Counted from the stretch's first letter, positions 47,797 through 57,034 are shown. The stretch is DNA of 64,000 bases from Eubacterium sp. (GCA_017445905.1 JAFSRX010000070.1:25654-89653); one strand, 5' to 3'. Notes: generated from the letters alone by a model not told the origin. Numbers and translations: made by a program.

Positions 47797-48990
47797 TTAG
47801 TATTTGGTTGATGCGTATTTATCAATGTATTTATATAGCTTTTTCATATCACTCCATCGATATTCAGCTTTTTTAGCTCCTAAAACACATACTGCATAAT
47901 CCTTGCCCTTATGCTCATAAATGCTTGTAAAACAAAGACCTGCTCCGCTTGTATATCCGGTTTTTCCACCTTTATGCTTATCGGAATAATCCTTCATTAA
48001 ATCGGTTGTATTAACAACCTGTTTCCTTCCGCGCTTTGATTTAACAGTATATTTCTTTTTAGCAATAATTTCCCTGAAGGTCTTATTGTTTTTATATGTA
48101 TAGCCCATAATATAGGCAACATCATGTGCACAGGAATAATGTTTTTTTGCATCAAGTCCGTGAGGATTTGTGTAGTGAGTGTGATTCATTCCAAGCTCTT
48201 TTGCCTTGTTGTTCATTTCTTTAACAAAGAGCTTTGTTGTTCCGCTTACGCCTTCAGCAATAGATACAGCTGCTCCGTTTGATGATTTAAGAAGCATAGC
48301 ATGAAGAAGTGCTCTAAATGTATATGAATCACCCGGCGCCATCCATGGAGTTGAATAAGGAGTATTAGACGCTTTATTTGAAACACGAACATAATCATTA
48401 AGCTTATTCTCACTTTCAAAAAAGAGCGCTGCAGTCATAACTTTTGTAGTACTTGCCTGTTTAAGTTCTTTTTGTGAGTTCTTAACGTAAATAATTTTAT
48501 TATCATCAACGCAAATAATACATGCTGCTTTTGAATGAAGTTCTTTATGTACTATGTTTCTTGTCGTTATATTAATATATTTTTCAGCGCTTCTTGCTTC
48601 TTTAGTTTTAGAAACGTATATGCGCCATTTACCGCAAACCTTTTTCCTGTGTTTTTTAGGAAAAACTATTTTAATTTTCGCAGAATCAGCGTCAGCAGTC
48701 ACATATTTTTTTATCGTTTTATACATTTTTTCTTTGGAATTATATAACTGCAGACGAACCGTTCTTGTACCGTTGGCAGGAGTAACGGTTATTGTTCTTT
48801 CAAGCGTTGATTCCCTGAGCGCATTAATAGAAGAAGCAATTCCGCTGATTTTTGTTGTAATCTTGTCAGCTTCATCAATGTTGTCATTTGCTAAGCAAGT
48901 AAACGTTGAAAATAAGAAAAATACACAAAGAACAAATGCTATTGATTTTTGAAGTATCTTTCTTCCTTCGTTTTTATGAACATTTATCAT
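47797..48990 (-). CDS. D-alanyl-D-alanine carboxypeptidase family protein
   Basis: A 397-residue secreted protein with a signal sequence (~15-35), a basic N-terminal beta-rich region (~40-150) not seen in the first carboxypeptidase, then the penicillin-binding domain: STTK (SxxK), SSNGAAVSIAEG (SxN) and GGKTGYTSGAG (KTG). The domain ends near the protein end, so the PBP5 C-terminal domain is lacking. It overlaps the GH13 gene by 4 bases (ATGA), an unusual partner. Confidence 0.88.
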   Translation of the reverse strand: MINVHKNEGRKILQKSIAFVLCVFFLFSTFTCLANDNIDEADKITTKISGIASSINALRESTLERTITVTPANGTRTVRLQLYNSKEKMYKTIKKYVTADADSAKIKIVFPKKHRKKVCGKWRIYVSKTKEARSAEKYINITTRNIVHKELHSKAACIICVDDNKIIYVKNSQKELKQASTTKVMTAALFFESENKLNDYVRVSNKASNTPYSTPWMAPGDSYTFRALLHAMLLKSSNGAAVSIAEGVSGTTKLFVKEMNNKAKELGMNHTHYTNPHGLDAKKHYSCAHDVAYIMGYTYKNNKTFREIIAKKKYTVKSKRGRKQVVNTTDLMKDYSDKHKGGKTGYTSGAGLCFTSIYEHKGKDYAVCVLGAKKAEYRWSDMKKLYKYIDKYASTKY

Positions 48991-50888
48991 AATACTCTAT
49001 AAACACTTCCTTCAAAAGGCCTTAACACATTTCTGACGTTACCTTTAGTAGATAGAATTAATTCCATTCCTGTTGTATCAATAAATCTTTCATGAGCTTT
49101 TTTGCTAAGGTTGAGTTCAATAAAATACTTCTGATTATTATACACTCTGTAGTAACAATAAACAGGAGATTTGTTTTTATCTGAATTAATAAACTCTCCG
49201 TAAATTAAAACTTTGTTGTTCTTTCTGAGATTGATTGCTTTTTTATAAAAATTCAGAACGCTGTCATCTCGTTTTTCTTCATCCTCAGCATTAAATCTTC
49301 TGTAATCAGAAGTAATTTTCAGCCATGGTTTCCCTGTTGAAAATCCTGCATTCTTACTGTCGCTCCACTGGAAAGGAGTTCTTGCATTATCCCTTGTTCC
49401 GGTTTTTGCTTTATTGAATGCTTTTTCCTTGCTTCTTTTCTTTTTCAGCTGATCATTATAAACTCCAAGAGCCTGAACATCATTAATCTCATCAATACTT
49501 TTAAAATCGCCGTTACCCATTGAGATTTCCTGACCCTGATAAATATAAGGAGTTCCTCGAAGAGTCATTTCAATAAGAGCGCATAGTTTTGATATGTCTT
49601 CTCTGTATGCTCCGCTTTTATCAACCTTGTTAACTATTCTCGGATTATCATGATTTTCAAAGAAAACTGCAGGCCAGCAGTGATTAGTGAAATCCTTCTG
49701 ATATCTTTCAAATTCCTTCATTACTTTAAATAAATCAAAATCATAGTCATCGTAGTTATCATGACCCTGATTCATAAGAAAATCGAAATTGAAAACCGTA
49801 TCGAGTTCTTTTCGGTAGTCAGCAGTGAGCATCTTATCCATTTCAATGCCTGCGCCACCACATTCACCGACGGTATAAGCATCAAAATTGCCAAATGTTT
49901 TTTCTCTCATTTCTCTGAGATATTTATGAAGGCGAGGTCCGTAGAAATAATACTCAGCGCCTTTATAGCCTGTTAATACGCCTAAAAATGGGCTTGCATC
50001 GGGTAAACCGTCCGTTTTACTGATAAAATTTATAACATCCATTCTGAAGCCGTCAATGCCTTTTTCAAGCCACCAGTTCATCATGGAATATATATCATTT
50101 CTCATCTTTTCGTTTTCCCAGTTTAAGTCCATCTGCTTTTTACTGAAAAGATGAAGTGCCCACTGGTCTATGTTTTCATAATAATTCCAGGCATTGCCTT
50201 TAAAAAGACTTGTCCAGTTATTCGGAGGTGTTTTATTACCATCTTTTGCATCCCGCCATATATAATAATCGTGGTAAGGATTGTCCTTTGACTTTTGCGC
50301 TTCAATAAACCACTCATGTTCGTCACTTGTATGATTAACAACAAGATCAATTATAAGCTTCATACCACGTTTATGAATTTCGTTCAAAAGATTATCGAAA
50401 TCCTCCATAGTACCGAATTCTTTCATTATCTTTTTATAATCTCTTATATCATAACCGTTGTCATCATTGGGAGAATCATAAAAAGGAGAACACCAAATTG
50501 CTGTAACACCTAAGTCGTTAAGATAGTCAAGTTTCTCACAAATTCCGTTTAAGTCACCTACTCCGTCCCCATTGCTATCATAAAATGAACGAGGATAAAT
50601 CTGATATATTATCGCCTCTTTCCACCATTTTTTCTGAAGCTCGCCTTCGTCAGTTATAACCTCGTCTTCTTCAAGATTAAGCATATTGCAAAGCTGACCG
50701 ACAGTTTTTCTGTTTATAAGTCCTGCAGTCAAAGCTGTCAGAGATTTGAACTTTAGATTGCCAAAGAATCCACCGTCAAATGAATCTGACGGAAGTCTCA
50801 TAGCAAGGAGCAATTTTTCAATAATATCTTTTGCCATTGGATTACTTATTGCATCCTTAAACTTAGTTTCAGGTGTTATTTTCAGCAT
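48987..50888 (-). CDS. Oligo-1,6-glucosidase/alpha-glucosidase (GH13) with an extra N-terminal domain
   Basis: A 633-residue intracellular enzyme without a signal peptide. Residues ~1-85 form an extra helical domain (MLKITPETKFKDAISNPMAKDI...VGQLCNMLNLEEDEV); then the GH13 barrel starts at WWKEAIIYQIYPRSF. Catalytic positions are Asp in GFRMDVINF, Glu in VGECGG and Asp in FFENHDNPRIV. The calcium-like loop DSNGDGVGDL and DVQALG region match the oligo-1,6-glucosidase type. It would release glucose from imported maltodextrin or isomaltodextrin. The N-terminal part is not a usual GH13 module. Confidence 0.93.
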   Translation of the reverse strand: MLKITPETKFKDAISNPMAKDIIEKLLLAMRLPSDSFDGGFFGNLKFKSLTALTAGLINRKTVGQLCNMLNLEEDEVITDEGELQKKWWKEAIIYQIYPRSFYDSNGDGVGDLNGICEKLDYLNDLGVTAIWCSPFYDSPNDDNGYDIRDYKKIMKEFGTMEDFDNLLNEIHKRGMKLIIDLVVNHTSDEHEWFIEAQKSKDNPYHDYYIWRDAKDGNKTPPNNWTSLFKGNAWNYYENIDQWALHLFSKKQMDLNWENEKMRNDIYSMMNWWLEKGIDGFRMDVINFISKTDGLPDASPFLGVLTGYKGAEYYFYGPRLHKYLREMREKTFGNFDAYTVGECGGAGIEMDKMLTADYRKELDTVFNFDFLMNQGHDNYDDYDFDLFKVMKEFERYQKDFTNHCWPAVFFENHDNPRIVNKVDKSGAYREDISKLCALIEMTLRGTPYIYQGQEISMGNGDFKSIDEINDVQALGVYNDQLKKKRSKEKAFNKAKTGTRDNARTPFQWSDSKNAGFSTGKPWLKITSDYRRFNAEDEEKRDDSVLNFYKKAINLRKNNKVLIYGEFINSDKNKSPVYCYYRVYNNQKYFIELNLSKKAHERFIDTTGMELILSTKGNVRNVLRPFEGSVYRVL

Positions 50889-50931
50889 ATTAACACATCC
50901 TTCGACAAATATTTTAATATATAATATTTAA

Positions 50932-50964
50932 AAAAGCAAGCATGAATTAATCATGCTTGCTTTT
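50932..50964 (-). terminator. Hairpin behind the displaced tRNA-Leu 3'-end copy
   Basis: Perfect 14-base arms AAAAGCAAGCATGA/TCATGCTTGCTTTT with a 5-base loop. On the minus strand it is directly downstream of the second copy of the tRNA-Leu(CAA) 3' end and is followed by T-rich sequence, so it is probably the tRNA's original terminator. Confidence 0.75.
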
Positions 50965-51141
50965 GGTGCCGGCGGCGGGGTCGCCACGATGCTGTCGCAT
51001 CTACACGCCCACGTCGGCAAAAACAGTCCACTGGACTGTTTTTTTCCGAACTGCTTTGCAGTTCTCCCTCCTTTTCGACCCCCATTGATTCTGACGAATC
51101 AAAAAAACAACAACCCAACCTAAAGGTTGACTTGTTGCTTT
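50965..51141 (-). mobile_element. tRNA-tail element A: about 178-bp non-coding element behind tRNA-Leu(CAA)
   Basis: The stretch GCTTTTGGTGCCGGCGGCGG occurs at the tRNA 3' end (51138-51157) and again 178 bases further on (50960-50979). Between the two lie, read on the minus strand, a terminator hairpin, GGGGGTCG (which can pair with the GCGACCCC next to the second copy), GAACTGC-AAA-GCAGTTC (51064-51048), then AAACAGTCC and GGACTGTTT (51041-51021). Element B behind tRNA-Gly has the same order of parts. It contains no ORF I would support. Confidence 0.65.
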
Positions 51142-51864
51142 TGGTGCCGGCGGCGGGGGTCGAACCCGCACCCTGTTGCCAGGACCGGATTTTGAGTCCG
51201 GCACGTCTGCCAATTCCATCACGCCGGCAAACTGTACTAATACAGTATATTTATTTTCGAATGAAAAGTCAAGATAAATGAGTTTGTTTTTTAACTTTTC
51301 GTAAATCTCAACTGCTTTGAATTTGACGATGTATTTATCCTTTTCAATCAGATTTCTTTCATTTTCTGTTAAAACTTCGTCAAAATCCTTTGTGCACCCT
51401 GATATACATACGCTTGGAAACATAACACACCACCAGTTATGCCCCTTTCCGCTTCCAATTTCAACAATCAGTGATTCGTAAACTCCGGCGGGAAGTGTAA
51501 AATCGTCGTACTTTCTTGTATTGAAATACTCTTTACCGATTCTTACCGAGCAGCCATATTCATAACCGTTTGCTCTGATTGTATTGATAACAGAATCTTT
51601 TATAATATCAATATTATCTTTTGCGCTTCTTATAGCTTCATCAACTGATTTACAATTATTAAAAATGCTTTCTGTATCGTTAAGAAGTTCATCACGAACT
51701 TTAAGTTTTAAATTCTGGTCGAACATTTCATCGCTGTTTGCTCTTATATGGAGTCTGAATACTTTATTGCTGATATCCTCGCTCAGTTTTATGCTTGAAG
51801 TCAGACTTGTTATAAGTAGTAAAAGAATAAAAATCGGTGTGAAAACATAGATGGTTTTTCTCAT
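51001..51864 (-). CDS. spoIIR: Stage II sporulation protein R with a reading frame that runs through tRNA-Leu(CAA)
   Basis: SpoIIR is secreted from the forespore and triggers SpoIIGA to process pro-sigma-E. The SpoIIR domain is clear: a signal anchor (IFILLLLITSL), FRLHIRANSDEMFDQNLKLKVRDELL, and GSGKGHNWWCVMFPSVC. It ends about residue 190-195 (EIYEKLKNK). After that the frame has no stop: ~197-207 are translated tRNA promoter, ~213-241 translated tRNA-Leu (MELADVPDSKSG is the usual sign of such read-through) and ~242-287 translated trailing element, up to the stop at 51001. The tail is therefore not a protein domain; the original stop seems to have been lost. Whether the extended protein works is unknown. 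Confidence 0.85.
   Translation of the reverse strand: MRKTIYVFTPIFILLLLITSLTSSIKLSEDISNKVFRLHIRANSDEMFDQNLKLKVRDELLNDTESIFNNCKSVDEAIRSAKDNIDIIKDSVINTIRANGYEYGCSVRIGKEYFNTRKYDDFTLPAGVYESLIVEIGSGKGHNWWCVMFPSVCISGCTKDFDEVLTENERNLIEKDKYIVKFKAVEIYEKLKNKLIYLDFSFENKYTVLVQFAGVMELADVPDSKSGPGNRVRVRPPPPAPKATSQPLGWVVVFLIRQNQWGSKRRENCKAVRKKTVQWTVFADVGV
51101..51138 (-). terminator. Terminator next to tRNA-Leu(CAA)
   Basis: Read on the minus strand, CAACAAG-TCAACC pairs with GGTTGGG-TTGTTG and is followed by TTTTTTT. Confidence 0.7.
51142..51228 (-). tRNA. tRNA-Leu (anticodon CAA)
   Basis: The 87-base gene has acceptor GCCGGCG/CGCCGGC, anticodon loop CTCAAAA, a long variable arm, T-arm GGGTTCGACCC and an encoded CCA. 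Its promoter lies within the spoIIR frame. Confidence 0.95.
51244..51272 (-). promoter_or_regulatory. Promoter of tRNA-Leu(CAA), inside the spoIIR reading frame
   Basis: On the minus strand TTGACT (51272-51267) and TATACT (51249-51244), spacing 17, ending about 15 bases before the tRNA 5' end. Confidence 0.8.
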
Positions 51865-51912
51865 AATAAAACCTGCCTTTCTTTTCAGAGATTATTGGCA
51901 GGTTTTAAAATT

Positions 51913-52800
51913 TTATTCAGTTATATTTGTTATTTTGCATCCCTTGCTAACCGGAAGGCAAACATAAATGTCTTTTGCGAGATTTACAAGCTCGCTTGCT
52001 GCCTTATGGGCGTCCTCTTTCTTTTCAAAAATTCCGAAAATTGTTGGACCCGAGCCACTCATACAGGTTCCGAGTGCGTTATTATTTCTCATTATCTCTT
52101 TAATATTTATTCTGTTTTGAACTTCAATAAACTGTTCAAAAACATTTTCAAGCCTTGATGAAATATCCTTTAAATCACGACTCTGAATAGCTTTAAGCAT
52201 TCCAAGCTGATCGGGAGTATGTGTTTTTCCAAATTCATCAAATTGAGAATACGCCATTCCCGTATTAACAGAGCAGTCCGGCTTAGCAAGAAGAATATAA
52301 CATCTTCTAAGTGGTTTAACCATGCTTAATACCTCACCTATACCCTGTGAAAGAAGAGTTCCGCCCTTTATACAAAACGGAACATCTGCGCCGATTTTAA
52401 CGCCTATATCGCATAATTCATCATCACTGAGGCAAGTTTCATAAATCTGATTCAGCGCAACAATAACTGCAGCGCCGTCTGCGCTTCCTCCTGCCAGCCC
52501 TGCAGCGTGAGGAATTCGCTTAACAATATCAATATGTATTCCTGTATTTCTGATTTTATTTGCCTTAAAGAAAGCAGTTGCCGCTTTATGAGCAATATTT
52601 TTTTCATTAAGAGGAATATCATCGATATTGCAACTTATTTCGATATTCCTTCCCTTGATTTTTTCAACTGTAACAGTATCATAAATACCAACGCTTTGCA
52701 TTATCATAAATAAATCATGGTAATTATCCGTTCTCTTATAGTTGATATCAAGCATTAAATTGATTTTTGCGTACGCATTAACTGTTGCCTTTGATTTCAT
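51913..52800 (-). CDS. ispE: 4-diphosphocytidyl-2-C-methyl-D-erythritol kinase
   Basis: This is a GHMP kinase of the MEP isoprenoid route. The 295-residue protein has VNAYAKINLMLDI at the N-terminus, the P-loop PHAAGLAGGSADGAA and the C-terminal CMSGSGPTIFGIF. The start is the ATG at 52800 with AGGTGAG upstream (the GTG at 52812 lies inside that site). It overlaps the aminotransferase end by 23 bases, so the four genes Lrp-aminotransferase-ispE-spoIIR may share transcription. Confidence 0.94.
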   Translation of the reverse strand: MKSKATVNAYAKINLMLDINYKRTDNYHDLFMIMQSVGIYDTVTVEKIKGRNIEISCNIDDIPLNEKNIAHKAATAFFKANKIRNTGIHIDIVKRIPHAAGLAGGSADGAAVIVALNQIYETCLSDDELCDIGVKIGADVPFCIKGGTLLSQGIGEVLSMVKPLRRCYILLAKPDCSVNTGMAYSQFDEFGKTHTPDQLGMLKAIQSRDLKDISSRLENVFEQFIEVQNRINIKEIMRNNNALGTCMSGSGPTIFGIFEKKEDAHKAASELVNLAKDIYVCLPVSKGCKITNITE

Positions 52801-53959
52801 TAACAAACTCACCTATTGCTTTTAATGCATCTTTAATATTATCTATTGAATAACAATATGAAACTCTGATAAAGCCTTCTCCGCAATCTCCAAAAGCATT
52901 TCCCGGAACAACTGCAACCTTTTTGGATTTAATGAGCTGTTCGCAAAACTCTTCACTTGAAAGTCCGGTTGACTTTATACACGGGAAGCAGTAAAATGCA
53001 CCCTTCGGCTCAAAACATTCAAGTCCGATTTTATTAAATCCGTCAACAATAAAACGACGTCTCATATCATATTCTCTTCTCATTTTCTCAATATCTTTAT
53101 CACCGTTTTTAAGAGCGTCTATTGCTGCATACTGAGAATTAGTCGGAGCAGACATTATTGCAAACTGATGAAGCTTTGTCATCTGCTGAATAATTGCAGC
53201 AGGACCGAGAGCATATCCGAGTCTCCATCCTGTCATTGAATAGGTTTTAGAAAAACCGTTTATAACAATGCATCTCTCCTTCATACCTTCTATAGAAGCT
53301 ATGGAAGTATGCCCTTCTTTTGTATATGTAAGCTCGCTGTATATTTCATCCGATAAAACAAAAATGTCTTTTTCAATACAAACTTTTGCAATTTTTTCAA
53401 GTTCGTCATTCGTCATAATAGCGCCTGTAGGATTATTCGGGAAAGGCAGAACAAGAAGCTTTGTTTTTTCTGTAATAGCATTTATAAGCTCCTCTGGTGT
53501 TAGCTTAAACTCGTTTTCCTGCTTTGTTACAAGAGGAATTGCAACACCTGAACTTACTTCAACAATGGGTTTATAGCATACAAATGAAGGCTCAACGATA
53601 AGAACCTCATCACTCGGCTCAACCATTGCTCTTATTGCCATATCAATGCCTTCTGAGCCGCCTACAGTGATAAGAACTTCACTTTTAGCATCATATTCAA
53701 TATTAAATTTTCTTTTATAATACCTTGTTATCTCTTCTCTCAGTTCAATAAGACCCGAATTTGAAGTGTAACGGGTTTTCCCTTTTTCAAGATATTCAAT
53801 TCCCTGTTGGCGAATATGCCAGGGAGTTTTAAAATCAGGCTCACCGACGCCGAGCGAAATAACGTCATCCATTTCTTCGGCAATAGCAAAAAATTTACGA
53901 ATTCCCGATGGTTTAACGTCAGTAAGCTTTTTATTTAAAAATCTTTCATAGTCAATCAA
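52778..53959 (-). CDS. Pyridoxal-phosphate aminotransferase (class I/II, aspartate/aromatic type)
   Basis: The 393-residue protein has the cofactor lysine in GFSKTYSMTGWRLGYALG, plus FPNNPTGAIM, VLSDEIYSELTY and the C-terminal Arg in FIRVSYCYS. The sub-family (aspartate versus aromatic or alanine) cannot be fixed from sequence alone. It overlaps the Lrp-type regulator by 4 bases (ATGA), a common pairing in Clostridia. Confidence 0.93.
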   Translation of the reverse strand: MIDYERFLNKKLTDVKPSGIRKFFAIAEEMDDVISLGVGEPDFKTPWHIRQQGIEYLEKGKTRYTSNSGLIELREEITRYYKRKFNIEYDAKSEVLITVGGSEGIDMAIRAMVEPSDEVLIVEPSFVCYKPIVEVSSGVAIPLVTKQENEFKLTPEELINAITEKTKLLVLPFPNNPTGAIMTNDELEKIAKVCIEKDIFVLSDEIYSELTYTKEGHTSIASIEGMKERCIVINGFSKTYSMTGWRLGYALGPAAIIQQMTKLHQFAIMSAPTNSQYAAIDALKNGDKDIEKMRREYDMRRRFIVDGFNKIGLECFEPKGAFYCFPCIKSTGLSSEEFCEQLIKSKKVAVVPGNAFGDCGEGFIRVSYCYSIDNIKDALKAIGEFVNEIKGNS

Positions 53960-54444
53960 AGTGAAATTGTCCTCCTGTCATCTGACTGTGAATCAAACAA
54001 AATAACATCCTGTTCTTTATATCTCTTGAGTATAAAGTTAGTTTTTGTTGAAATAACATCTTCAAGTGTTGAAAGGCGCTTAGCAACAAACAATGCAACC
54101 TCCTGGAAGGTCTTATTATTAACAAGACAGCAAAGGTCATATCCTCCGCTCATAAGATAAACACTTTCAACCTCATGGAAGTTTGAAATTCTTTCTGCTA
54201 TTTCTTCAAATCCGTGGTCGTATTTAGGATGAACCTGAATTTCAATCAGCGCAGTAACATTCTGATTCTGAGTTTTATCCTTATCGATAATTGCACGATA
54301 TCCCTTGATAATTCCGCCGTTTTCAAGTTCTTTTATCTTCTTTTCAACCTCTTCTTCGGATGTGCCGAGCAAAACAGCAAGCTCAGCATTGCTGAGTCTT
54401 GGATTTTTTTCAATTAAATCAAGTAATGTTTCCATAATATCCAT
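53956..54444 (-). CDS. Lrp/AsnC family transcription regulator
   Basis: A 162-residue regulator: helix-turn-helix at ~14-40 (NPRLSNAELAVLLGTSEEEV), then a RAM ligand-binding domain (VTALIEIQVHPKYD...VYLMSGGYDLCCLV). It is translationally coupled to the aminotransferase gene and probably controls it according to an amino acid. Confidence 0.92.
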   Translation of the reverse strand: MDIMETLLDLIEKNPRLSNAELAVLLGTSEEEVEKKIKELENGGIIKGYRAIIDKDKTQNQNVTALIEIQVHPKYDHGFEEIAERISNFHEVESVYLMSGGYDLCCLVNNKTFQEVALFVAKRLSTLEDVISTKTNFILKRYKEQDVILFDSQSDDRRTISL

Positions 54445-54447
54445 CTC

Positions 54448-55257
54448 CTATTTAATGTCAATTAGTATCGGTTGTCTGTTTTTAAAAATTGTAAATTGGC
54501 TATATCCGCATTTTTTCAGAATATCATATCCCTTATCAATGCCGATACAAACTCTATCATAATAATGGGAATCTGAGCCAACTGTTACATATTTTCCACC
54601 CATATCATGAAATCTCTTAATAAGTGAAATATTGGGCAGAGTATCCCCTATTTCAGAATAAAGTCCCGAAACATTAAGTTCAAGCGCTTTATTGTTTGAA
54701 ATTATTGTTTTAAATATTTCATCAATTATATCATAATAATCAGAAATATCAACCTTGATTCCATCTCTTCCGGTAATATATCTTAAAGGATAAGTCAAAT
54801 GTGCTATCGAATCTGTTTTATTCCACTGAGCAAGTTTTAAAACACATTTAAAATACTCAGTCAGCAAGTTTTTTATATCCTTATCAGAATAATCCATAAA
54901 ATAAAAATCTTCTGTATTTTCAAGATTATGTATTGAGCCGAGAATAAAATCATAATTAAATTTATTGAGTATAGCGAGGCTCATTTCTTTTTCGTAAATT
55001 CCCTGCCCGAGTTCAATACCGATTAAAACATCAAGCCTATCTTTAAAAGCGGTTTTAGCTTTGAACGCCTCAACATACTGATTAGTTGAAAAAGCCCTGA
55101 AATCATAGTCTTTTCCGTCTATATCACAGTGATCTGTAATTGCAATACCAGCTCCTCCTTTTGAACAAGCTCCCTCACAGAGCAATATACAGGAATGATT
55201 TCCGTCAAAAGAGTTATCTGAGTGAGTATGCATATCGTAAATATTCTTATATTTCAA
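54448..55257 (-). CDS. PHP-domain phosphatase (histidinol-phosphatase/HisJ type)
   Basis: A 269-residue protein with the PHP metal motifs DMHTHSDNS (first), AITDHCD, LGIELGQG, SIH and GSDSHYYD. It resembles HisJ-type histidinol-phosphatases, but no other his gene is near and PHP enzymes also act on other phosphates, so the substrate is open. TTG at 55257 is the preferred start, with AAAGGGGA about eight bases upstream. Confidence 0.83.
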   Translation of the reverse strand: MKYKNIYDMHTHSDNSFDGNHSCILLCEGACSKGGAGIAITDHCDIDGKDYDFRAFSTNQYVEAFKAKTAFKDRLDVLIGIELGQGIYEKEMSLAILNKFNYDFILGSIHNLENTEDFYFMDYSDKDIKNLLTEYFKCVLKLAQWNKTDSIAHLTYPLRYITGRDGIKVDISDYYDIIDEIFKTIISNNKALELNVSGLYSEIGDTLPNISLIKRFHDMGGKYVTVGSDSHYYDRVCIGIDKGYDILKKCGYSQFTIFKNRQPILIDIK

Positions 55258-55387
55258 TGTCAATTCCCCTTTAACAGTAGTAATATAACACAAATGGATA
55301 AAAAATTAAATATATTTTGAAGATTTATTGAAAAATAATTATTATTTTGATATAATTCTTATATTAATTTTAGAAAGTAGATGCATT

Positions 55388-55657
55388 ATGAGAGCTATAA
55401 TTACAGTAGTTGGAAAAGATATGGTAGGAATTCTGGCAAAGGTTTCAAATCTCTGTGCTGAATGTAACGTAAATATTCTTGAAGTAACTCAGTCTATTCT
55501 TCAGGATATGTTTTGTATGATAATGCTTGCAGACACATCTCAGAGCACTATTGATTTCACTGAATTCAGTGATAAACTTGCCAAATACGGCGATGATAAC
55601 GGACTTGTTATTCATGCAATGCATGAGGATATTTTTAATTCGATGCACAGAATATAG
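55388..55657 (+). CDS. ACT-domain protein (UPF0237 type)
   Basis: An 89-residue single ACT domain ([20 protein letters not shown]...[14 protein letters not shown]), a small-molecule sensing fold. The start is the ATG at 55388; the frame is open to 55328 but without a ribosome binding site there. It precedes the UPF0210 gene by 11 bases, the standard pair in many bacteria. Confidence 0.93.
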   Translation: MRAIITVVGKDMVGILAKVSNLCAECNVNILEVTQSILQDMFCMIMLADTSQSTIDFTEFSDKLAKYGDDNGLVIHAMHEDIFNSMHRI

Positions 55658-55668
55658 GAGGCTTAGTC

Positions 55669-57024
55669 TTGATTAATTCTTATGATATTCTTGAAACAAT
55701 TAGGATGATTGAAGATGAATGCCTTGATATAAGAACTATAACAATGGGCATTTCACTTCTTGAATGCGGAGACAGTGATATAAACGCTTCCTGCAATAAG
55801 GTTTACGACAAAATTTGCAGAAAAGCTGAAAGGCTTGTTGAAACAGGAGTAAATATTGAAAAGGAATACGGAATACCGATAATTAACAAGAGAGTCAGCG
55901 TTACCCCAATTTCTTTTCTTGCCGGAATAAGTGGCGGAGATCCTGTTAAATACGCCCTCACTCTTGAAAAAGCCGCTCAGACAATCGGAGTTAATTTCAT
56001 CGGCGGATACAGTGCACTTGTTCAAAAAGGCTTTGCTAAAGGTGATCTTGAACTAATTAAATCTATACCGCTGGCACTTGCTCAAACAGAACATATTTGC
56101 TCTTCTGTTAACATCGGTTCAACTAAAGCCGGTATAAATATGGACGCTGTAAAAATTATGGGCGAAAAGATTAAGGAAGCAGCTATACTGACAAAAGATA
56201 ACGATTGTATTGCAGCAGGAAAACTCGTAGTTTTCTGTAACGCACCCGAGGATAATCCCTTTATGGCAGGAGCATTTCACGGCGTATCTGAGCCTGACTG
56301 TGTTATTAATGTCGGCGTTTCAGGACCCGGTGTAGTTCGTGCAGCAGTTTCTAAGTACCCCGATTATTCAATTAATGAAATAGCTGAGCTGATTAAGAAA
56401 ACAGCCTTTAAAGTTACAAGAATGGGTCAGCTCGTTGGAACGCTTGCAAGTTCAAGACTTGGAGTTCCGTTCGGAATTGTTGATTTATCACTTGCTCCAA
56501 CCCCTGCTGTTGGTGACTCTGTTGCATATATTCTTGAAGAAATAGGTCTTGAAAAGTGCGGTGGAACAGGAACAACTGCTTGTTTGGCATTGCTTAATGA
56601 CGCAGTAAAAAAAGGTGGCGTTATGGCTTCATCAAGCGTTGGCGGTCTTTCTGGAGCATTTATTCCTGTCAGCGAAGATGCAGGAATGATTGACGCTGCA
56701 CGAAGCGGAGCTTTGACTATTGAGAAACTTGAAGCAATGACTGCTGTTTGTTCCGTTGGTCTTGACATGATTGTTATTCCTGGTGATACAACACCTGAAG
56801 TTATCAGCGGCATTATTGCTGATGAAGCTGCAATAGGAATGGTTAATTCAAAAACAACTGCTGTTCGAATAATCCCCGCTATAGGTAAAAAAGTTGGTGA
56901 TGAACTTGAATTCGGCGGACTTCTCGGAAGCGGTCCTGTTATGCCTGTTAATACTCACTCACCTGAAAAATTTATAAACAGAGGCGGCAGAATACCTGCT
57001 CCACTGCACTCACTTAAAAACTGA
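55669..57024 (+). CDS. UPF0210/DUF711 (PFL-like) family protein
   Basis: The 451-residue protein belongs to a conserved family with a fold related to pyruvate-formate-lyase enzymes; function unknown. Recognisable segments are [38 protein letters not shown] and [11 protein letters not shown]. It starts with TTG at 55669, preceded by AGGAGG. The ACT protein upstream probably regulates it. Confidence 0.92.
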   Translation: MINSYDILETIRMIEDECLDIRTITMGISLLECGDSDINASCNKVYDKICRKAERLVETGVNIEKEYGIPIINKRVSVTPISFLAGISGGDPVKYALTLEKAAQTIGVNFIGGYSALVQKGFAKGDLELIKSIPLALAQTEHICSSVNIGSTKAGINMDAVKIMGEKIKEAAILTKDNDCIAAGKLVVFCNAPEDNPFMAGAFHGVSEPDCVINVGVSGPGVVRAAVSKYPDYSINEIAELIKKTAFKVTRMGQLVGTLASSRLGVPFGIVDLSLAPTPAVGDSVAYILEEIGLEKCGGTGTTACLALLNDAVKKGGVMASSSVGGLSGAFIPVSEDAGMIDAARSGALTIEKLEAMTAVCSVGLDMIVIPGDTTPEVISGIIADEAAIGMVNSKTTAVRIIPAIGKKVGDELEFGGLLGSGPVMPVNTHSPEKFINRGGRIPAPLHSLKN

Positions 57025-57034
57025 GGAGAAGAAT

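Noticed and set aside
51001-51228. C-terminal 75 residues of the spoIIR frame as a Pro/Arg-rich protein domain
   Set aside because: The tail is the translation of tRNA-Leu (MELADVPDSKSG) and of the element after it, not an evolved domain.
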